Source: Solirubrobacter sp963724195
GTDB lineage: Bacteria > Actinomycetota > Thermoleophilia > Solirubrobacterales > Solirubrobacteraceae
Direction of reading: 5' to 3'
Assembly: GCA_963724195.1 (NCBI GenBank)
Contig: CAVRTQ010000012.1
Coordinates: forward strand, 62,001 to 126,000
DNA: 64,000 nt
In this document: piece after piece, positions 46,657-56,269 of the stretch
Layout: each line of letters opens with the position of its first letter
Position numbering within the stretch: position 1 is the first letter of the stretch
Program-made: the position numbers and the translations under genes
Notes under the pieces: generated by a model
The model's input: the letters and a program-made list of their open reading frames with translations, nothing else
The model's database searches: none
Told to the model about the DNA's origin: nothing

Positions 46657-48140
46657 TCAGGTCACGCTGAGGTCGCGGTCGAAGGCGCGCTTGAACAGGT
46701 CGCCCTGCCGCTCCGCCGCCCAGCGCGCGATCCGCGCGTCACCCGAGGCACGCAAACGCAGCTCGGCCGTGCCGTCGTGCACCGCCACCTCACACGCGTG
46801 GACCGACTGGTCGCGGGAGCGTTCGAGCTGCTCGGCCAACCGCACGCAGGCCGCGATGCGGTCGAGCTCGCCGCGGTCGCCATCGTGCATCTCCGGCGCG
46901 AACTCGCCCAAGGACGGCGTGCCCTTGCGGTGGTAGCGCGCGGCTTGGCCGATCAACGCCGTCTCTCGCGGTGAGAAACCGGGGAGTCCCGCGTTGAGGA
47001 TGAGGTAGCGGGAGTGCTTGTGGTGGTCGTCGTAGTCCACGGCGACGCCGATGTCGTGGAGCATCGCGGTGGCCCAGACGAGCTCGCGCTCCTCGGCGTC
47101 GCCGCGGTGCAGGCCGTGGGCGCCGAGGGCGTCCCAGATCTCCAGGGCGAGCCGGGCGACGTGCTCGGAGTGGGCGAAGTCGGTGTCGTACTGGGAGGCG
47201 AGGTTGCGCACGGCGTCGCGGCGCACGTCACTCGACAACCCTTCCGGGTACAGGCGCTCGAAGAAGACGCCCTCGCGCAGGCCGGCCTCGGTGGCCTCGA
47301 AGTCCTTGAAGCCGCCGGCCTCCATCACGCCGTCGATCACCAAGGCGCCGGCGAGGATGAGGTCGGCGCGTGCGGCCTTGATGCCGGGCACCTCGGCGGG
47401 CGGGACCCGCCGAGAACGCCTCGATCAGGGCGCCGAGCGCGTCACGCGTGACCCGGTAGCCCTGGATGCCGTAGGAGGGCATGCCCGCGGCCAGTTGCGC
47501 CGCCGCGGCCAGGTTGCGGACCGTGCCGCCGACCGCCACGAGCCGATCCTCGGAGCCGAGCCAGGCAGCGCTCTCGAGCTCCTTCGCGACGTGCTCGCGC
47601 AGCGCCTCGGTCCGCTTCTTCTTCCCGGGCGCGAAGCGCTCGGTCATGCGCACGGCACCGAGCGGCCACGAACGCGCGTCCACCGCCAGCCGCTCGCCCA
47701 CGCGCGTGAGCTGCATCGAGCCGCCGCCCAGGTCGAGCACGACGCCGTCGGACAGCGTCGTCGAGTTCACCGCCGCCAGGTAGCCGTAACGCGCCTCGGC
47801 GGGCCCGGGCAGGACCTCGATCTCCAGCCCGGACCGCTCACGCGCCGCGGCCAGGAACTCGGCCTGGTTGCGACGCATCCCGGATCGCCGAGGTGGCGAC
47901 GGGCCGGATCTCGTCGATCCCCGTCGCCGCGCAGAAGTGGGCGTAGAGCTCGAGCGTCTCCAGCGCCCGCTCCATCGGCTCCGGCTGCAGCGCGCCGGAG
48001 CCCTCCAGACCTTCGCCCACGCGCACGGCCTCGTGGATCTCGTCCGTGCGCTTCCACCACGTGTCCGTGTAGGTGAAGACGACGAGGCGGAACGAGTTCG
48101 ACCCGCAGTCGATGACAGCGAGTCGAGACTCGGAGGGCAT
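46657..48140 (-). pseudogene. Exopolyphosphatase/GppA with C-terminal HD domain, two frameshifts
   Basis: From the ATG at 48140: LAVIDCGSNSFRLVVFTYTD and VRVGEGLEGSGALQPEPM, IRPVATSAIRDAS (phosphate-binding loops); then after a shift near 47870: AEFLAAARERSGLEIEVLPG, VVLDLGGGSMQLTRV, LVAVGGTVRNLAAAAQL; then after a shift near 47408: KAARADLILAGALVIDGVME and an HD-type region AHSEHVARLALEIWDAL, ATAMLHDIGVAVDYDDHHKH. Removing one base at each break gives a full ~494-residue Ppx/GppA enzyme hydrolysing polyphosphate or pppGpp. The start immediately follows the gloA stop (TAG-ATG). Confidence 0.88.
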
Positions 48141-48518
48141 CTAGCCCTTGTTCTTCTCGATCAGCTCGATCCGGTAACCGTCGGGATCGCGCACGAAGGC
48201 GATGAACGAACCGCCCTCACGCACCTGGTACGGCGGCTTCTCGGGCTCGATGCCCTGCCCCGCCAACCGCTCCAGGGTCCCGTTGATGTCGTCCACGGTG
48301 AGGGCGATGTGGTTGTAGCCGGTGCCGAGCTCGTAGGAGTCGACGCCGTGGTTGTAGGTCAGCTCGAGCCGGTCACCGTCACCGGGCAGACCCATGAAGA
48401 CGTTGATGGCCTCTTCGCGGATCGGCATGCGCCGCCGCTCCTCGAATCCCAGGGCTTCGTAGAAGGCCACTGAGCGGTCGATGTCGCCGATCCGGTAACA
48501 GGTATGGATGAGTTCCAT
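48141..48518 (-). CDS. gloA: Lactoylglutathione lyase (glyoxalase I) family
   Basis: 125 residues, the typical small glyoxalase I. Metal ligands are at LIHTCYRIGDIDRSVAFYE (His), GDGDRLELTYNHGVDSYELG (Glu region), GYNHIALTVDDI (His) and DPDGYRIELIEKNK (Glu). Actinobacteria usually lack glutathione, so the thiol cofactor could be mycothiol or the enzyme may act on another substrate. TACTCT on the minus strand lies 9 nt before the ATG. Immediately followed by ppx with adjoining stop and start codons. Confidence 0.93.
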   Translation of the reverse strand: MELIHTCYRIGDIDRSVAFYEALGFEERRRMPIREEAINVFMGLPGDGDRLELTYNHGVDSYELGTGYNHIALTVDDINGTLERLAGQGIEPEKPPYQVREGGSFIAFVRDPDGYRIELIEKNKG

Positions 48519-48527
48519 GACGCGGCG

Positions 48528-48537
48528 AGAGTACCGT
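48528..48537. promoter_or_regulatory. Shared-TA divergent promoter (AGAGTACCGT)
   Basis: The plus-strand TACCGT (48532-48537) lies 7 nt before the ATG at 48545; the minus-strand TACTCT (48528-48533) lies 9 nt before the ATG at 48518. The boxes share TA at 48532-48533 in a 26-bp gap. Confidence 0.65.
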
Positions 48538-48544
48538 CATGGCC

Positions 48545-49279
48545 ATGATCGTCGAGCGTTCCATGAGCGATGGCTGGCTGACCAACACGTACCTCGTCGC
48601 CGCGGGGGAGAACTCGGACGCGTTCCTGGTGGACGCGGGCGGCCCGATGGAGCCGCTGTTCGCCAAGGCCGAGGAGCTCGGCCTCAACGTGACCCACGTC
48701 CTGCTCACCCACCACCACGGCGACCACGTCTCCGCGCTGGGTGACACGCTCGAGCGCTACCCCGACGCCACCGTCCTCGCGCATCCGGACGAGCGCGTCC
48801 CGGGCACGACCGGCGACATGCACCCGGGTGACGAGCTGGAGATCGGCGGCCTCACGATCAAGGTGCTGCACACGCCCGGCCACACCGCCGGCATGCTCAA
48901 CCTGCTCGTCGACGACAAGGAGCTGTTCACCGGCGACACGCTGTTCAAGGGCTCCGTCGGCGGTGTCCGCGCGCCCGGCAGCACCTCGTTCGAGGACATC
49001 AAGCACTCGATCATGGAAGTGCTCCTCACGCTCCCGCCGGAGACCGTCGTGCGCCCCGGCCACACCGACCCGAGCACGGTCGGCGACGAGCTGGAGCACA
49101 ACCCGTTCGTGCGCATCTGGCGCGGGGCGGACGAGGAGGGCAGCGAGCAGTGCACGGCGCTCGGGGACCCCGCCACGCTGGTGCTCTGGGGGCCCGACTA
49201 CGACGGCGGCCACAAGGCCTGGGTGCGCTGGCCCGACGGTCGCGACGACATCGTGCCCGGCTCCAAAGTGGAGCGTTAA
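48545..49279 (+). CDS. MBL-fold hydrolase, glyoxalase-II-like
   Basis: 244 residues. The motif VLLTHHHGDHVSALGDTL supplies HxHxDH; further metal ligands are in VLHTPGHTAGMLNL, ELFTGDTLFKGSVGG and VVRPGHTDPSTVGDEL. This layout matches glyoxalase II and related thioester hydrolases, and the divergent gene is a glyoxalase I, so a joint role in methylglyoxal detoxification is plausible. The second ATG (48545) is chosen over 48539 because it lies 7 nt after TACCGT. The C-terminal part (WGPDYDGGHKAWVRWPDGRD) is an unusual extension. Confidence 0.9.
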   Translation: MIVERSMSDGWLTNTYLVAAGENSDAFLVDAGGPMEPLFAKAEELGLNVTHVLLTHHHGDHVSALGDTLERYPDATVLAHPDERVPGTTGDMHPGDELEIGGLTIKVLHTPGHTAGMLNLLVDDKELFTGDTLFKGSVGGVRAPGSTSFEDIKHSIMEVLLTLPPETVVRPGHTDPSTVGDELEHNPFVRIWRGADEEGSEQCTALGDPATLVLWGPDYDGGHKAWVRWPDGRDDIVPGSKVER

Positions 49280-49301
49280 CCGGGTCGCTAGTGTCGAAGG
49301 G

Positions 49302-50036
49302 GTGAGTACCAGCCCTGAACCGAAGCAAGACAAGGGCGGCCTCCAGCTCTCCACGCTCATCATCTCGAGCCTCTCCGCCGTGGCCGCCGCGATCGTGGTG
49401 CCCATGTTCTGGGAGCGCGGCTCGTTGCTGGCGACCGCCATCACCCCGATCATCGTGGCCCTCGTCACCGAGGCCCTGAACCGTCCGACCAAGGTCATCA
49501 CCCAGGCCGCGCCGCGCGTCAGGAGCCGGACCGGCACGGCCGCCGCGGTGCGCGCCCGGCAGCCCACGGGCGTCGGCGCGCGCGGCGGAGGCCCGCAACG
49601 GGTACCCCGGTGGGGTGACGACGTGGACGACCCGTTCGGCCTGCGGACCCCGCAGCGCAAGCCGCGCCGCGGCTTCCCGTGGAAGCTCGGCATCATCACC
49701 GGCCTCGTGGCGGCGGTCATCGGCGCGGCCGTCGTGACCGCGTCCGAGCTCGCGATCTTCGGCCACTCCGTCGGCGGCGGCAAGGAGCGCTCCACCAGCG
49801 TATTCGGCGGCAGCAGCTCCAACTCCACCGACGAGGAGGAGACCCCGACGCCGACGCCCGCCGCGAACGAGGAGGCGACGGAGACCGCCACGCCGGAGGC
49901 GACCGAGACGCCGATGCCCAGGATGACGGCGACCCCGTCCGCCTCGGCCACGCCCACGGCCACGCCGCCGCTCGAAGCCACGCCGGCCCCGCAGACCGCC
50001 CCGACCACCACGCCCACGATCGCGCCCACTCCCTAG
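49302..50036 (+). CDS. Membrane protein with Thr/Pro/Glu-rich extracellular tail
   Basis: 244 residues from a GTG that follows TAGTGT (49289-49294) by 7 nt. Two hydrophobic segments are visible, STLIISSLSAVAAAIVVPMF and LGIITGLVAAVIGAAVVTAS, separated by a basic linker. The last ~80 residues consist of Thr/Pro/Ala/Glu repeats (EEETPTPTPAANEEATETAT and similar) typical of wall-spanning or glycosylated stalks. Function unknown. It precedes an ABC1 kinase gene by 8 bp and is likely in the same operon. Confidence 0.82.
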   Translation: MSTSPEPKQDKGGLQLSTLIISSLSAVAAAIVVPMFWERGSLLATAITPIIVALVTEALNRPTKVITQAAPRVRSRTGTAAAVRARQPTGVGARGGGPQRVPRWGDDVDDPFGLRTPQRKPRRGFPWKLGIITGLVAAVIGAAVVTASELAIFGHSVGGGKERSTSVFGGSSSNSTDEEETPTPTPAANEEATETATPEATETPMPRMTATPSASATPTATPPLEATPAPQTAPTTTPTIAPTP

Positions 50037-50044
50037 GAGCCCCA

Positions 50045-51415
50045 GTGGCCAAGGACAAGATCCCGACCTCGCGCATCGCGCGCACGGCGAAGGTGTCCAG
50101 CCTCGCGGCGGGCCAGGCGGCCCGCCACCTGGGCACCCGGGCGACGAACGTCGGGCGCTCGGAAGAGGGCAAGTCGGCGGCGCTCGAGCGCCGCCACGTC
50201 GAGGCCGCCGAGCAGATCGTCACCGCGCTCGGGACGATGAAGGGCGCGGCGATGAAGCTCGGGCAGGTGATGAGCTTCCTGGACGTCGGGCTCGTCCCCG
50301 AGGAGCATCGCGAGGAGTTCCAGCGCAAGCTCGCGCAGCTCCGCGACTCCGCGCCCAACGTGAGCTTCGCCGGCATGCGCAAGGTGATCGAGCAGGAGCT
50401 CGGCGGCAAGCTCTCCGATCACTTCGCCGAGTTCGACGCCGACGCGATCGCCGCCGCCTCGATCGGCCAGGTCTACCGCGCCCGGCTGCACGACGGCCGC
50501 GACGTGGCGGTCAAGGTCCAGTACCCCGGCGTCGCCGCCGCGGTCCGGGCGGACATGCAGAACCTCGGCCTGATCCTGCGGCTGATGAAGCGGATCGCGC
50601 CCGGGCTGGACGTCAAGAACACGGCCGAGGAGATCCGCCTGCGGATCTACGACGAGCTCGACTACGAGCTCGAGGCCCAGAACCAGCGGGCGCTCAACCG
50701 CATCTTCAGAGGTCACCCGTTCATCGTCGTGCCGGGCGTCGTCACCGAGCTGTCCGCCGAGAAGGTGCTCGTGAGCGAGTTCGTGGAAGGCGCCGGCTTC
50801 GACTCGCTCAAGGAGGCCGACCAGGCCACCCGCGACCGCCTCGGCGAGATCATCTTCCGCTTCTACTTCGGCTGCATGTACCGCCACCGCCAGTTCTCCG
50901 GCGACCCGCACCCCGGCAACTTCCTGCAGATGCCCGACGGCCGCGTGGCGTTCCTGGACTTCGGCCTGTTCAAGGTGATGCCCAAGCACCTGATCGAGCT
51001 GGAGCTGGAGACCCAGCGCGCCGGCCACGAGGGCGACGCCCAGCGCGTGTGGGACATCTGGGCCGAGGGCGGCCTGCTCAAGCGGCCTGAGAAGTTCCGC
51101 CCGGACAAGCTGCTCTCCCAGTTCCTGGACGCCACCTGGTGGTACCTGACCGACGAGGAGATCGAGCTCACGCCCGAGATCGCCACCCAGGTCATGATCG
51201 ACATGGCCGACCCGCGCTCGGAGCACTTCGGCCAGATGCGCCACGAGACGCTGCCGGCCGACCACATCTTCGGCCGCCGCGTGGAGACGCTCACCCTCGC
51301 CGTGCTCGGCCAGCTGCGTGCGCAGGCGAACTGGCACCGGATCGCCCGCGAGTGGATGTATGGCGACCCGCCCGTGACCGAGCTGGGTCGCCAAGAGGCC
51401 GAGTTCTACGGGTGA
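50045..51415 (+). CDS. ABC1/UbiB-family atypical kinase
   Basis: 456 residues from a GTG with AGGAG five bases upstream. The ABC1 signatures are GTMKGAAMKLGQVMSFL (the KxGQ motif), AAASIGQVYRARLHDGRDV (Ala-rich nucleotide loop), VAVKVQYPGV, DELDYELEAQNQRA, QFSGDPHPGNFLQM and RVAFLDFGLFKVMP. UbiB-like kinases support quinone or isoprenoid lipid metabolism; actinobacterial members are poorly defined. No membrane anchor is clear in the C-terminus. Follows the Thr/Pro-rich membrane protein and overlaps the convergent amine oxidase by 10 bp. Confidence 0.92.
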   Translation: MAKDKIPTSRIARTAKVSSLAAGQAARHLGTRATNVGRSEEGKSAALERRHVEAAEQIVTALGTMKGAAMKLGQVMSFLDVGLVPEEHREEFQRKLAQLRDSAPNVSFAGMRKVIEQELGGKLSDHFAEFDADAIAAASIGQVYRARLHDGRDVAVKVQYPGVAAAVRADMQNLGLILRLMKRIAPGLDVKNTAEEIRLRIYDELDYELEAQNQRALNRIFRGHPFIVVPGVVTELSAEKVLVSEFVEGAGFDSLKEADQATRDRLGEIIFRFYFGCMYRHRQFSGDPHPGNFLQMPDGRVAFLDFGLFKVMPKHLIELELETQRAGHEGDAQRVWDIWAEGGLLKRPEKFRPDKLLSQFLDATWWYLTDEEIELTPEIATQVMIDMADPRSEHFGQMRHETLPADHIFGRRVETLTLAVLGQLRAQANWHRIAREWMYGDPPVTELGRQEAEFYG

Positions 51416-53332
51416 CAGCACCCCGCCGCCTTTGACGGCGGCATGTCGAGCGCGGGGTTGCCGGCGAAGAAGCCGGACGGCTTGAGCTTGAAGCCGACGT
51501 GCGTGACCGGCATCACCGGCCAGTCCTCGGGCCGGACCACGTGGTGGGCGCCGAACGTGTACCAGAGCACCACGTCCGTGCCCTCGGTGTCGCGACCCGC
51601 GGCGGCGTAGCGCGGGACGCCGTCCCCGCCGGGGTGCTGGTTCGGGTAGTCGCCCGCGGCGAAGCGCTCGCTGGGGTCGTACGCCGTGACCCAGACGTGC
51701 TCGGCGGTGAACCCGGCCCGCTGGGCGAAGCGCGACTCCGGCTGGAACATCGGCGCCACGTTCTCCCCCGGGACGAGCTTGTAGGCGACGGGATCGCCGA
51801 CCGCGCTCAGCTTCTCCGGGTTCTCGATCCGCCAGAACCGCCCGCGCAACGGGTCCACCTGCCCGCGCGCCGACTCGTCCCCGTACACCGTCCGCTTCGT
51901 CACCCAGGCCGTGCCGGTCGGGTTCTCCGGCCCGTACGGCAGCGGCTCGGAATCCACCTGCACGACGGTGTTCGCGTTGCCGTCGACGGCCATGTCCAGC
52001 CGCACGCAGAAGAAGTGCTGATGGTGCGGCCCGTACAGCCCGGGCGCGACCATCGTGCCGTGCGCAGGCCGCGCGCCCGGCTCCAGCGCGCCGGTGGAGA
52101 TCACGCCCGTGAGCTTGACCTCGTACTCGATCGTGCCGTCGGTGTAGAGGTACCAGAAGTAGCCGTACTCGTAGTTGCCGACGGTGGCGATCGAAGAGAT
52201 CACCAGGCGCCGCAGCCGCCGGACCTCGACGTCCTCGGTCCGGAAGTCCGTGTGCTTCCAGCCGATGCCGTAGTCCTCCTCGTGCATGCAGATGGCGTTC
52301 TCGATCGTCGCCGGCTCGCCGTCCTGGTCGTTGACCACGCCGTCGAAGTAGAAGATCTCGCCGACGCAGTCGCAGCCCAGCGTGAGTGAGTTCGCCAGCC
52401 AGCCGACGCCGTACTCGCCCTGGTCGAACACGTTCTTGAAGCGGTGGGTGGGCGCCGGGTCGCCGTACGGGACGAACATCTCCGCGAGCGAAGCGCGGTA
52501 GATGATCGGCCGCCCGTCGTAGCCCAGCTCGTGCAGGACGAGCCCTTCGCGCGGCGTGAAGCCCACGCGCACCGACCACTTCTGCCATTCGACGTGGTGG
52601 CCCTTGACCGTGAAGCTGGCCCCTTCGGGCTGGGTGATCGAGATCGGCTTCAGATCGGGCCGGGGAGCGGCAAACGACGGCACGTTGTCCGGCGCCGCCA
52701 TCCGCTCGACGTCGTAGTTGCCGGGCTGGGGCGGCAGCGGCACGACGCCGTGGTCGTCGACGCCGATGACCTCCATCGCGTCGAGGTCCACGGTCACCAC
52801 GAGGCCTTCGATCGGCCGCGCGTAGCCGTGCTCGCCCGGCTCCGAGCGCACCCACGTGAGCGGACGCACGATCCGGCGCTCGGACGGATCGTCCTCAGGC
52901 CCGGTGTAGCCCGCGGCCCACGGGTCGACCATCGCCAGCGAGAAGTCCTCGATCCCGCGCCGGCGCATCGCCGCCTGCCAGGCGGGATCGCTCTGCACGA
53001 CCGCCTCGCAGGCCATGAACTCCTCGGCCATCACCGGCGCCTGCACGCCCTCGATGTGCTCGCAGGAGACGACGGCCTCGTCGGTGAGCGAGACGACGGC
53101 CTCGTAGGTCTTGCGCTCGGCCTTCTCGTAGAAGACGACGAACGCCTCGCGCGCGGTGTCCTCTCCGGCCTGGATCGCCGCCTTGGGCGGCTCGTGCAGG
53201 CTGACGAAGACGAAGCGCGCCGTCGGCGCCAGCCCTTTCTCGGCCTTCAGGATCGCGCTCGCGGCGCTGATCTCGGCCGCGCTCAGCGGCTCCAGCGGGT
53301 GCAGCACCGGGCGGTGCGTCAAGGGTGCTCAT
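51406..53332 (-). CDS. Copper amine oxidase (TPQ type), frameshift at codon 4
   Basis: The main frame begins at a TTG (53322), but the ATG at 53332 overlaps the permease stop (ATGA) and, with one base removed near 53323, reads MSTLTHRPVLHPLEPL, so I place the start there. About 641 residues. The topaquinone precursor Tyr is in ATVGNYEYGYFW (~388), copper His pair in GPHHQHFFCV (~436) and the third His in MPVTHVGFKL (~610). The catalytic base region YEAVVSLTDEAVV and IYRASLAEMFVPYGDP are present. It oxidises primary amines to aldehydes, releasing H2O2 and ammonia; no signal peptide is visible. The coupled permease upstream probably imports the amine. Confidence 0.92.
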
Positions 53333-54855
53333 GACGGGATTTCCTCTCGGCTGAACCGGCCGACCTTGGCGTACGTCTCCTTGTCCTTGGACCGAAGGTA
53401 CAGCGCGAGGAGCATGCCGGCGACGAAGACCGCGAGCACGACGAACGGGATCGCCTTGATGAAGAGCGAGTCGCCGGCGCCCGACAGCACGGCGCGGTTG
53501 GAGATCAGCAGGTAACAGGCACCGGCCATCGCCAGCGCGCCCAGGATCGGGGCGATCAGGGTCTTGACGGGATGGAAGCCGTCACGCGCCTCGGTCAAGA
53601 AGAAGCGGATGATCGCCACCGAGCACAGACCCTGGACGGCGAGGATGCCGAGCACGCCCAGCAGCGGCGTCCAGGTGCCGAGCTTGAGCAGCGCGGCCTC
53701 GGTGCTCGAGTCCATGATCACGAAGCCGAGCATGTACAGGCCGACGATGGTGGTCACGACGATCGACGCGACCACCGGGCCCTTGCGCGTCGGGTGCGTG
53801 GTCCCGAGCGCCTTCGGCAGCACGCCCTCGCGGGCCAGCGCGAACAGGTAGCGGGCGCCGGTGTTGTAGAAGGCCATCGCGCACGCGAACGAGCTCGTGA
53901 CGATCAGCAGCTCGACGATCGTCGTCAGCCCGCCGCCCACGTACTTGTCGGTCAGCGGATAGAACGCGGACGCGTACACGCCCTCGAACTGGTCGGCGAC
54001 GGCTTGGACGGAGCCGGTCAGGCCCCAGCCGGTGACGAACATGTACGAGACGAAGATGTAGAAGACGCCGAGCCCGATCACGCTGGCGTAGGTCGCGGTC
54101 TTGGCGATCTTGCGCGGCTCGCGCGACTCCTCGGCGTAGTTGGGCGCCATCTCGAAGCCCACCCACGACCAGAACGCCCCGAAGATCGCGACGCCCGCGG
54201 CGGCCGCCCCGAAGACCTGGATCGCGGCATCGTTGTTGAAGAGGTTGGCCGGGTTCAGCGGCGCCGCGCTGTAGCCCTCGGGCGGGCCGGTGACGATGAT
54301 GCCGATGCACAGCGCCAGCAGCGCGAGCACCTCGGCGATCAGCGCCACGCCCAGCACCTTGGCCGTGAGCTCGATGTGGAACCACGCGAACGCCGTCATC
54401 AGCGCGAGCGCGCCGAACATGTACACGTAGGCGGGCAGGTTGATCCCGAACCAGGCGTCGACGCTCGTGGCCGCGAAGTAGCCGAGCACGCCGGTCACCG
54501 CGGCGGCGAAGATCACGTAACAGAGCGCGATCAGGATGCCGGCGCCGAGCCCCAGCACGTTGCCCAGCCCGCGGGAGATGAACGTGTAGAAGCCGCCGGT
54601 GGACGTCACCCGGCGGGCCATCTCGATGTAGCCCGTGGAGAAGATCGTCAGCGCGATCGTCGCGACCAGGAACGCCGCCGGTACCGCGTACCCGCCGCCC
54701 GATACGGCGACCGGCACGTTGAACATCATCGCCGCGAGCGGGGCGGCTCCGGTGACGATGCAGAACAGGACAGCGGGCAGGCCCAGCGCATCGCGGGCCA
54801 ACTCATGCGGGCGAGGAGCGGCGACTGGCGCGGCCGCTTCTGTGGCAACTGACAT
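53329..54855 (-). CDS. APC-superfamily amino acid/amine permease
   Basis: 508 residues from the ATG at 54855; an ATG at 54867 adds four. About twelve membrane segments; family motifs FCIVTGAAPLAAMMFNVPVA, RVTSTGGFYTFISRGLGN and GFEMAPNYAEESREPRKIAK, the conserved loop of APC transporters. The C-terminal tail ends GRFSREEIPS. Its stop overlaps the start of the copper amine oxidase, so the pair is a transport-and-oxidation unit for a primary amine, inferred from coupling. Substrate not defined. Confidence 0.92.
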   Translation of the reverse strand: MSVATEAAAPVAAPRPHELARDALGLPAVLFCIVTGAAPLAAMMFNVPVAVSGGGYAVPAAFLVATIALTIFSTGYIEMARRVTSTGGFYTFISRGLGNVLGLGAGILIALCYVIFAAAVTGVLGYFAATSVDAWFGINLPAYVYMFGALALMTAFAWFHIELTAKVLGVALIAEVLALLALCIGIIVTGPPEGYSAAPLNPANLFNNDAAIQVFGAAAAGVAIFGAFWSWVGFEMAPNYAEESREPRKIAKTATYASVIGLGVFYIFVSYMFVTGWGLTGSVQAVADQFEGVYASAFYPLTDKYVGGGLTTIVELLIVTSSFACAMAFYNTGARYLFALAREGVLPKALGTTHPTRKGPVVASIVVTTIVGLYMLGFVIMDSSTEAALLKLGTWTPLLGVLGILAVQGLCSVAIIRFFLTEARDGFHPVKTLIAPILGALAMAGACYLLISNRAVLSGAGDSLFIKAIPFVVLAVFVAGMLLALYLRSKDKETYAKVGRFSREEIPS

Positions 54856-54945
54856 GCCCGGCAGCACATCGTGCCGAGCCGCACTACGGCTACGGCCCGG
54901 CGGTACAGCGTTCAGGTGTGCTTTATGGCCCGCGCGGCCAAGGCG

Positions 54946-55269
54946 TCAGTTCGACGACGGTCCGACCGGCTGGAGCTCGCGCTCGCGCGTGGAGACCGCG
55001 TCGACGACCTCCTCGACTTCTTCCTCTTCCTTGCGGCCGCCGTCGGGCTCGGCGTCACACGTCACGCGCAGACGACCGGACTGGACGTTGCCGTCCACGA
55101 CCAGCGTGAGCCCGCAGATGACGTCGCCCTCTTCCCAGCCGAGGCGGTCGACGTCGAAGAAGGACATGTGCACCGCGGTGGCGTTGCCGCCATAGGGGCA
55201 CGTCTTGTTGTGGTGCTCCTTGGCATCGCACACGACCTTCATGTTCTTGCCCGACGCTTCGACGCTCAC
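54946..55269 (-). CDS. Small acidic cysteine-containing protein, unknown function
   Basis: 107 residues from a GTG 7 nt after the minus-strand box TAGTCT (55277-55282). The core reads KNMKVVCDAKEHHNKTCPYG, GNATAVHMSFFDVDRLGWEE and GDVICGLTLVVDGNVQSGRL with four cysteines and two adjacent His, suggesting a metal-binding or disulfide fold. The tail is very acidic (RKEEEEVEEVVDAV). I do not recognise the family. The divergent gene at 55297 is a Nudix protein. The permease gene precedes it downstream on the same strand. Confidence 0.72.
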   Translation of the reverse strand: MSVEASGKNMKVVCDAKEHHNKTCPYGGNATAVHMSFFDVDRLGWEEGDVICGLTLVVDGNVQSGRLRVTCDAEPDGGRKEEEEVEEVVDAVSTRERELQPVGPSSN

Positions 55270-55276
55270 CCCGAAA

Positions 55277-55286
55277 AGACTACCCT
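55277..55286. promoter_or_regulatory. Shared-TA divergent promoter (AGACTACCCT)
   Basis: The minus-strand TAGTCT (55277-55282) lies 7 nt before the GTG at 55269; the plus-strand TACCCT (55281-55286) lies 10 nt before the TTG at 55297. They share TA at 55281-55282 in a 27-bp gap. Confidence 0.6.
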
Positions 55287-55296
55287 CAATCTCGAG

Positions 55297-55955
55297 TTGT
55301 CTTACCGGCCCGGAATCCTCGCGCGCGGTCCGTGGCCGCTGGACCGGGTGTCCTCGCGCTGGAGCGGCACCACCTACGAGCCGTCGCCGGAGAAGACCGC
55401 CGAGGCCGACCGCGTGATCGAGGAGCTGCGCGGGCGCGGTTCGCCCGCGCACGACGGCGTCGCGGGCCGGCTCACGAGCTTCCCGCCGGCGAGGACGGGC
55501 TGCACCTGGACCTCGAGGAGATGCGCTGGGCGCTGCGGCTGATCGGCGACGCCTCGGGCGCGCTGAGCGTGCTGTGCGTCGTGCGCGACCACGAGGGCCG
55601 CTGGCTCGCCGGCCGCCGCGCCCAGTGGGTGGCGAGCTGGGCGGGCGTGTGGGCGCTCGGCGCCGGCGGCGCGGTGGACGCGGGCGAGGACCCCGCGCTC
55701 GCGCTGGGACGAGAGTTGCAGGAGGAGTGGTCCGTGGAGCCGGTGCGGCTCCAGGTGGAGGCGCTGCTGGCGACGCCCGGCGACATGACGATGCTGATCG
55801 GCCAGGCGTGGCTCGCGCCGGGCGCGGAGGTCACGCGCGACCCCGAGCACGACGCCCATGCATGGTGGCCTTCGGACCCGGGAAGCTGGCCTGAAGAGGC
55901 ACATCCGCAACTTCAGCGCATGGCCACGTTGCTAGTTACAGACAGACACGCATGA
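55297..55955 (+). pseudogene. Nudix hydrolase-like protein, one frameshift
   Basis: From the TTG: SYRPGILARGPWPLDRVSSR, PEKTAEADRVIEELRGRGSP, then a shift near 55470-55480 and continuation AGEDGLHLDLEEMRWALRLI, SVLCVVRDHEGRWLAGRRAQ, WALGAGGAVDAGEDPALALG with the Nudix box (G-x5-E-x7-REL-x-EE), ending MATLLVTDRHA. The box is slightly atypical: EEWSV where EExGU is usual. One base removed joins the parts. Substrate unknown. Its TGA overlaps the ATG of the DUF3817 gene as ATGA, so the two are coupled. Confidence 0.75.
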
Positions 55956-56260
55956 GCTTCCGCACCCTGAAGTACCTCTCCTTCGCCCATTCGGCGATTT
56001 ACACGGCCCTGCTCGTGGTCGCTGTGGCAGGAGTGTTAGACGATGTGAAGTACGTGTTGGGCTGGGCGCACGGCATCGGCTGGATCGTCATGTCGCTGCT
56101 ATGCGTGGACGCAGTCCGACGCCGCGTGATCCCGCTCTGGCTCGGGGTGATGGTTGCAGTCGTCGGTGGGGTAGGACCCTTTGCGGGCACCATCGGATTT
56201 GTGTATGCAGAGCGGCGTCCAAAAGCAGCGCCGACAATCCCTCAACGCGATATGGTCTAG
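55952..56260 (+). CDS. DUF3817 small membrane protein
   Basis: 102 residues with three membrane segments: LSFAHSAIYTALLVVAVAGV, VLGWAHGIGWIVMSLLCVDA and VIPLWLGVMVAVVGGVGPFA. The conserved HG in GWAHGIGW and the overall size fit DUF3817, a family of actinobacterial membrane proteins of unknown function. The start overlaps the Nudix stop (ATGA). It ends ten bases before the large 2-oxoglutarate dehydrogenase gene. The sequence after residue 20 is noticeably less GC-rich than its neighbours. Confidence 0.85.
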   Translation: MSFRTLKYLSFAHSAIYTALLVVAVAGVLDDVKYVLGWAHGIGWIVMSLLCVDAVRRRVIPLWLGVMVAVVGGVGPFAGTIGFVYAERRPKAAPTIPQRDMV

Positions 56261-56269
56261 GACCTTGAT

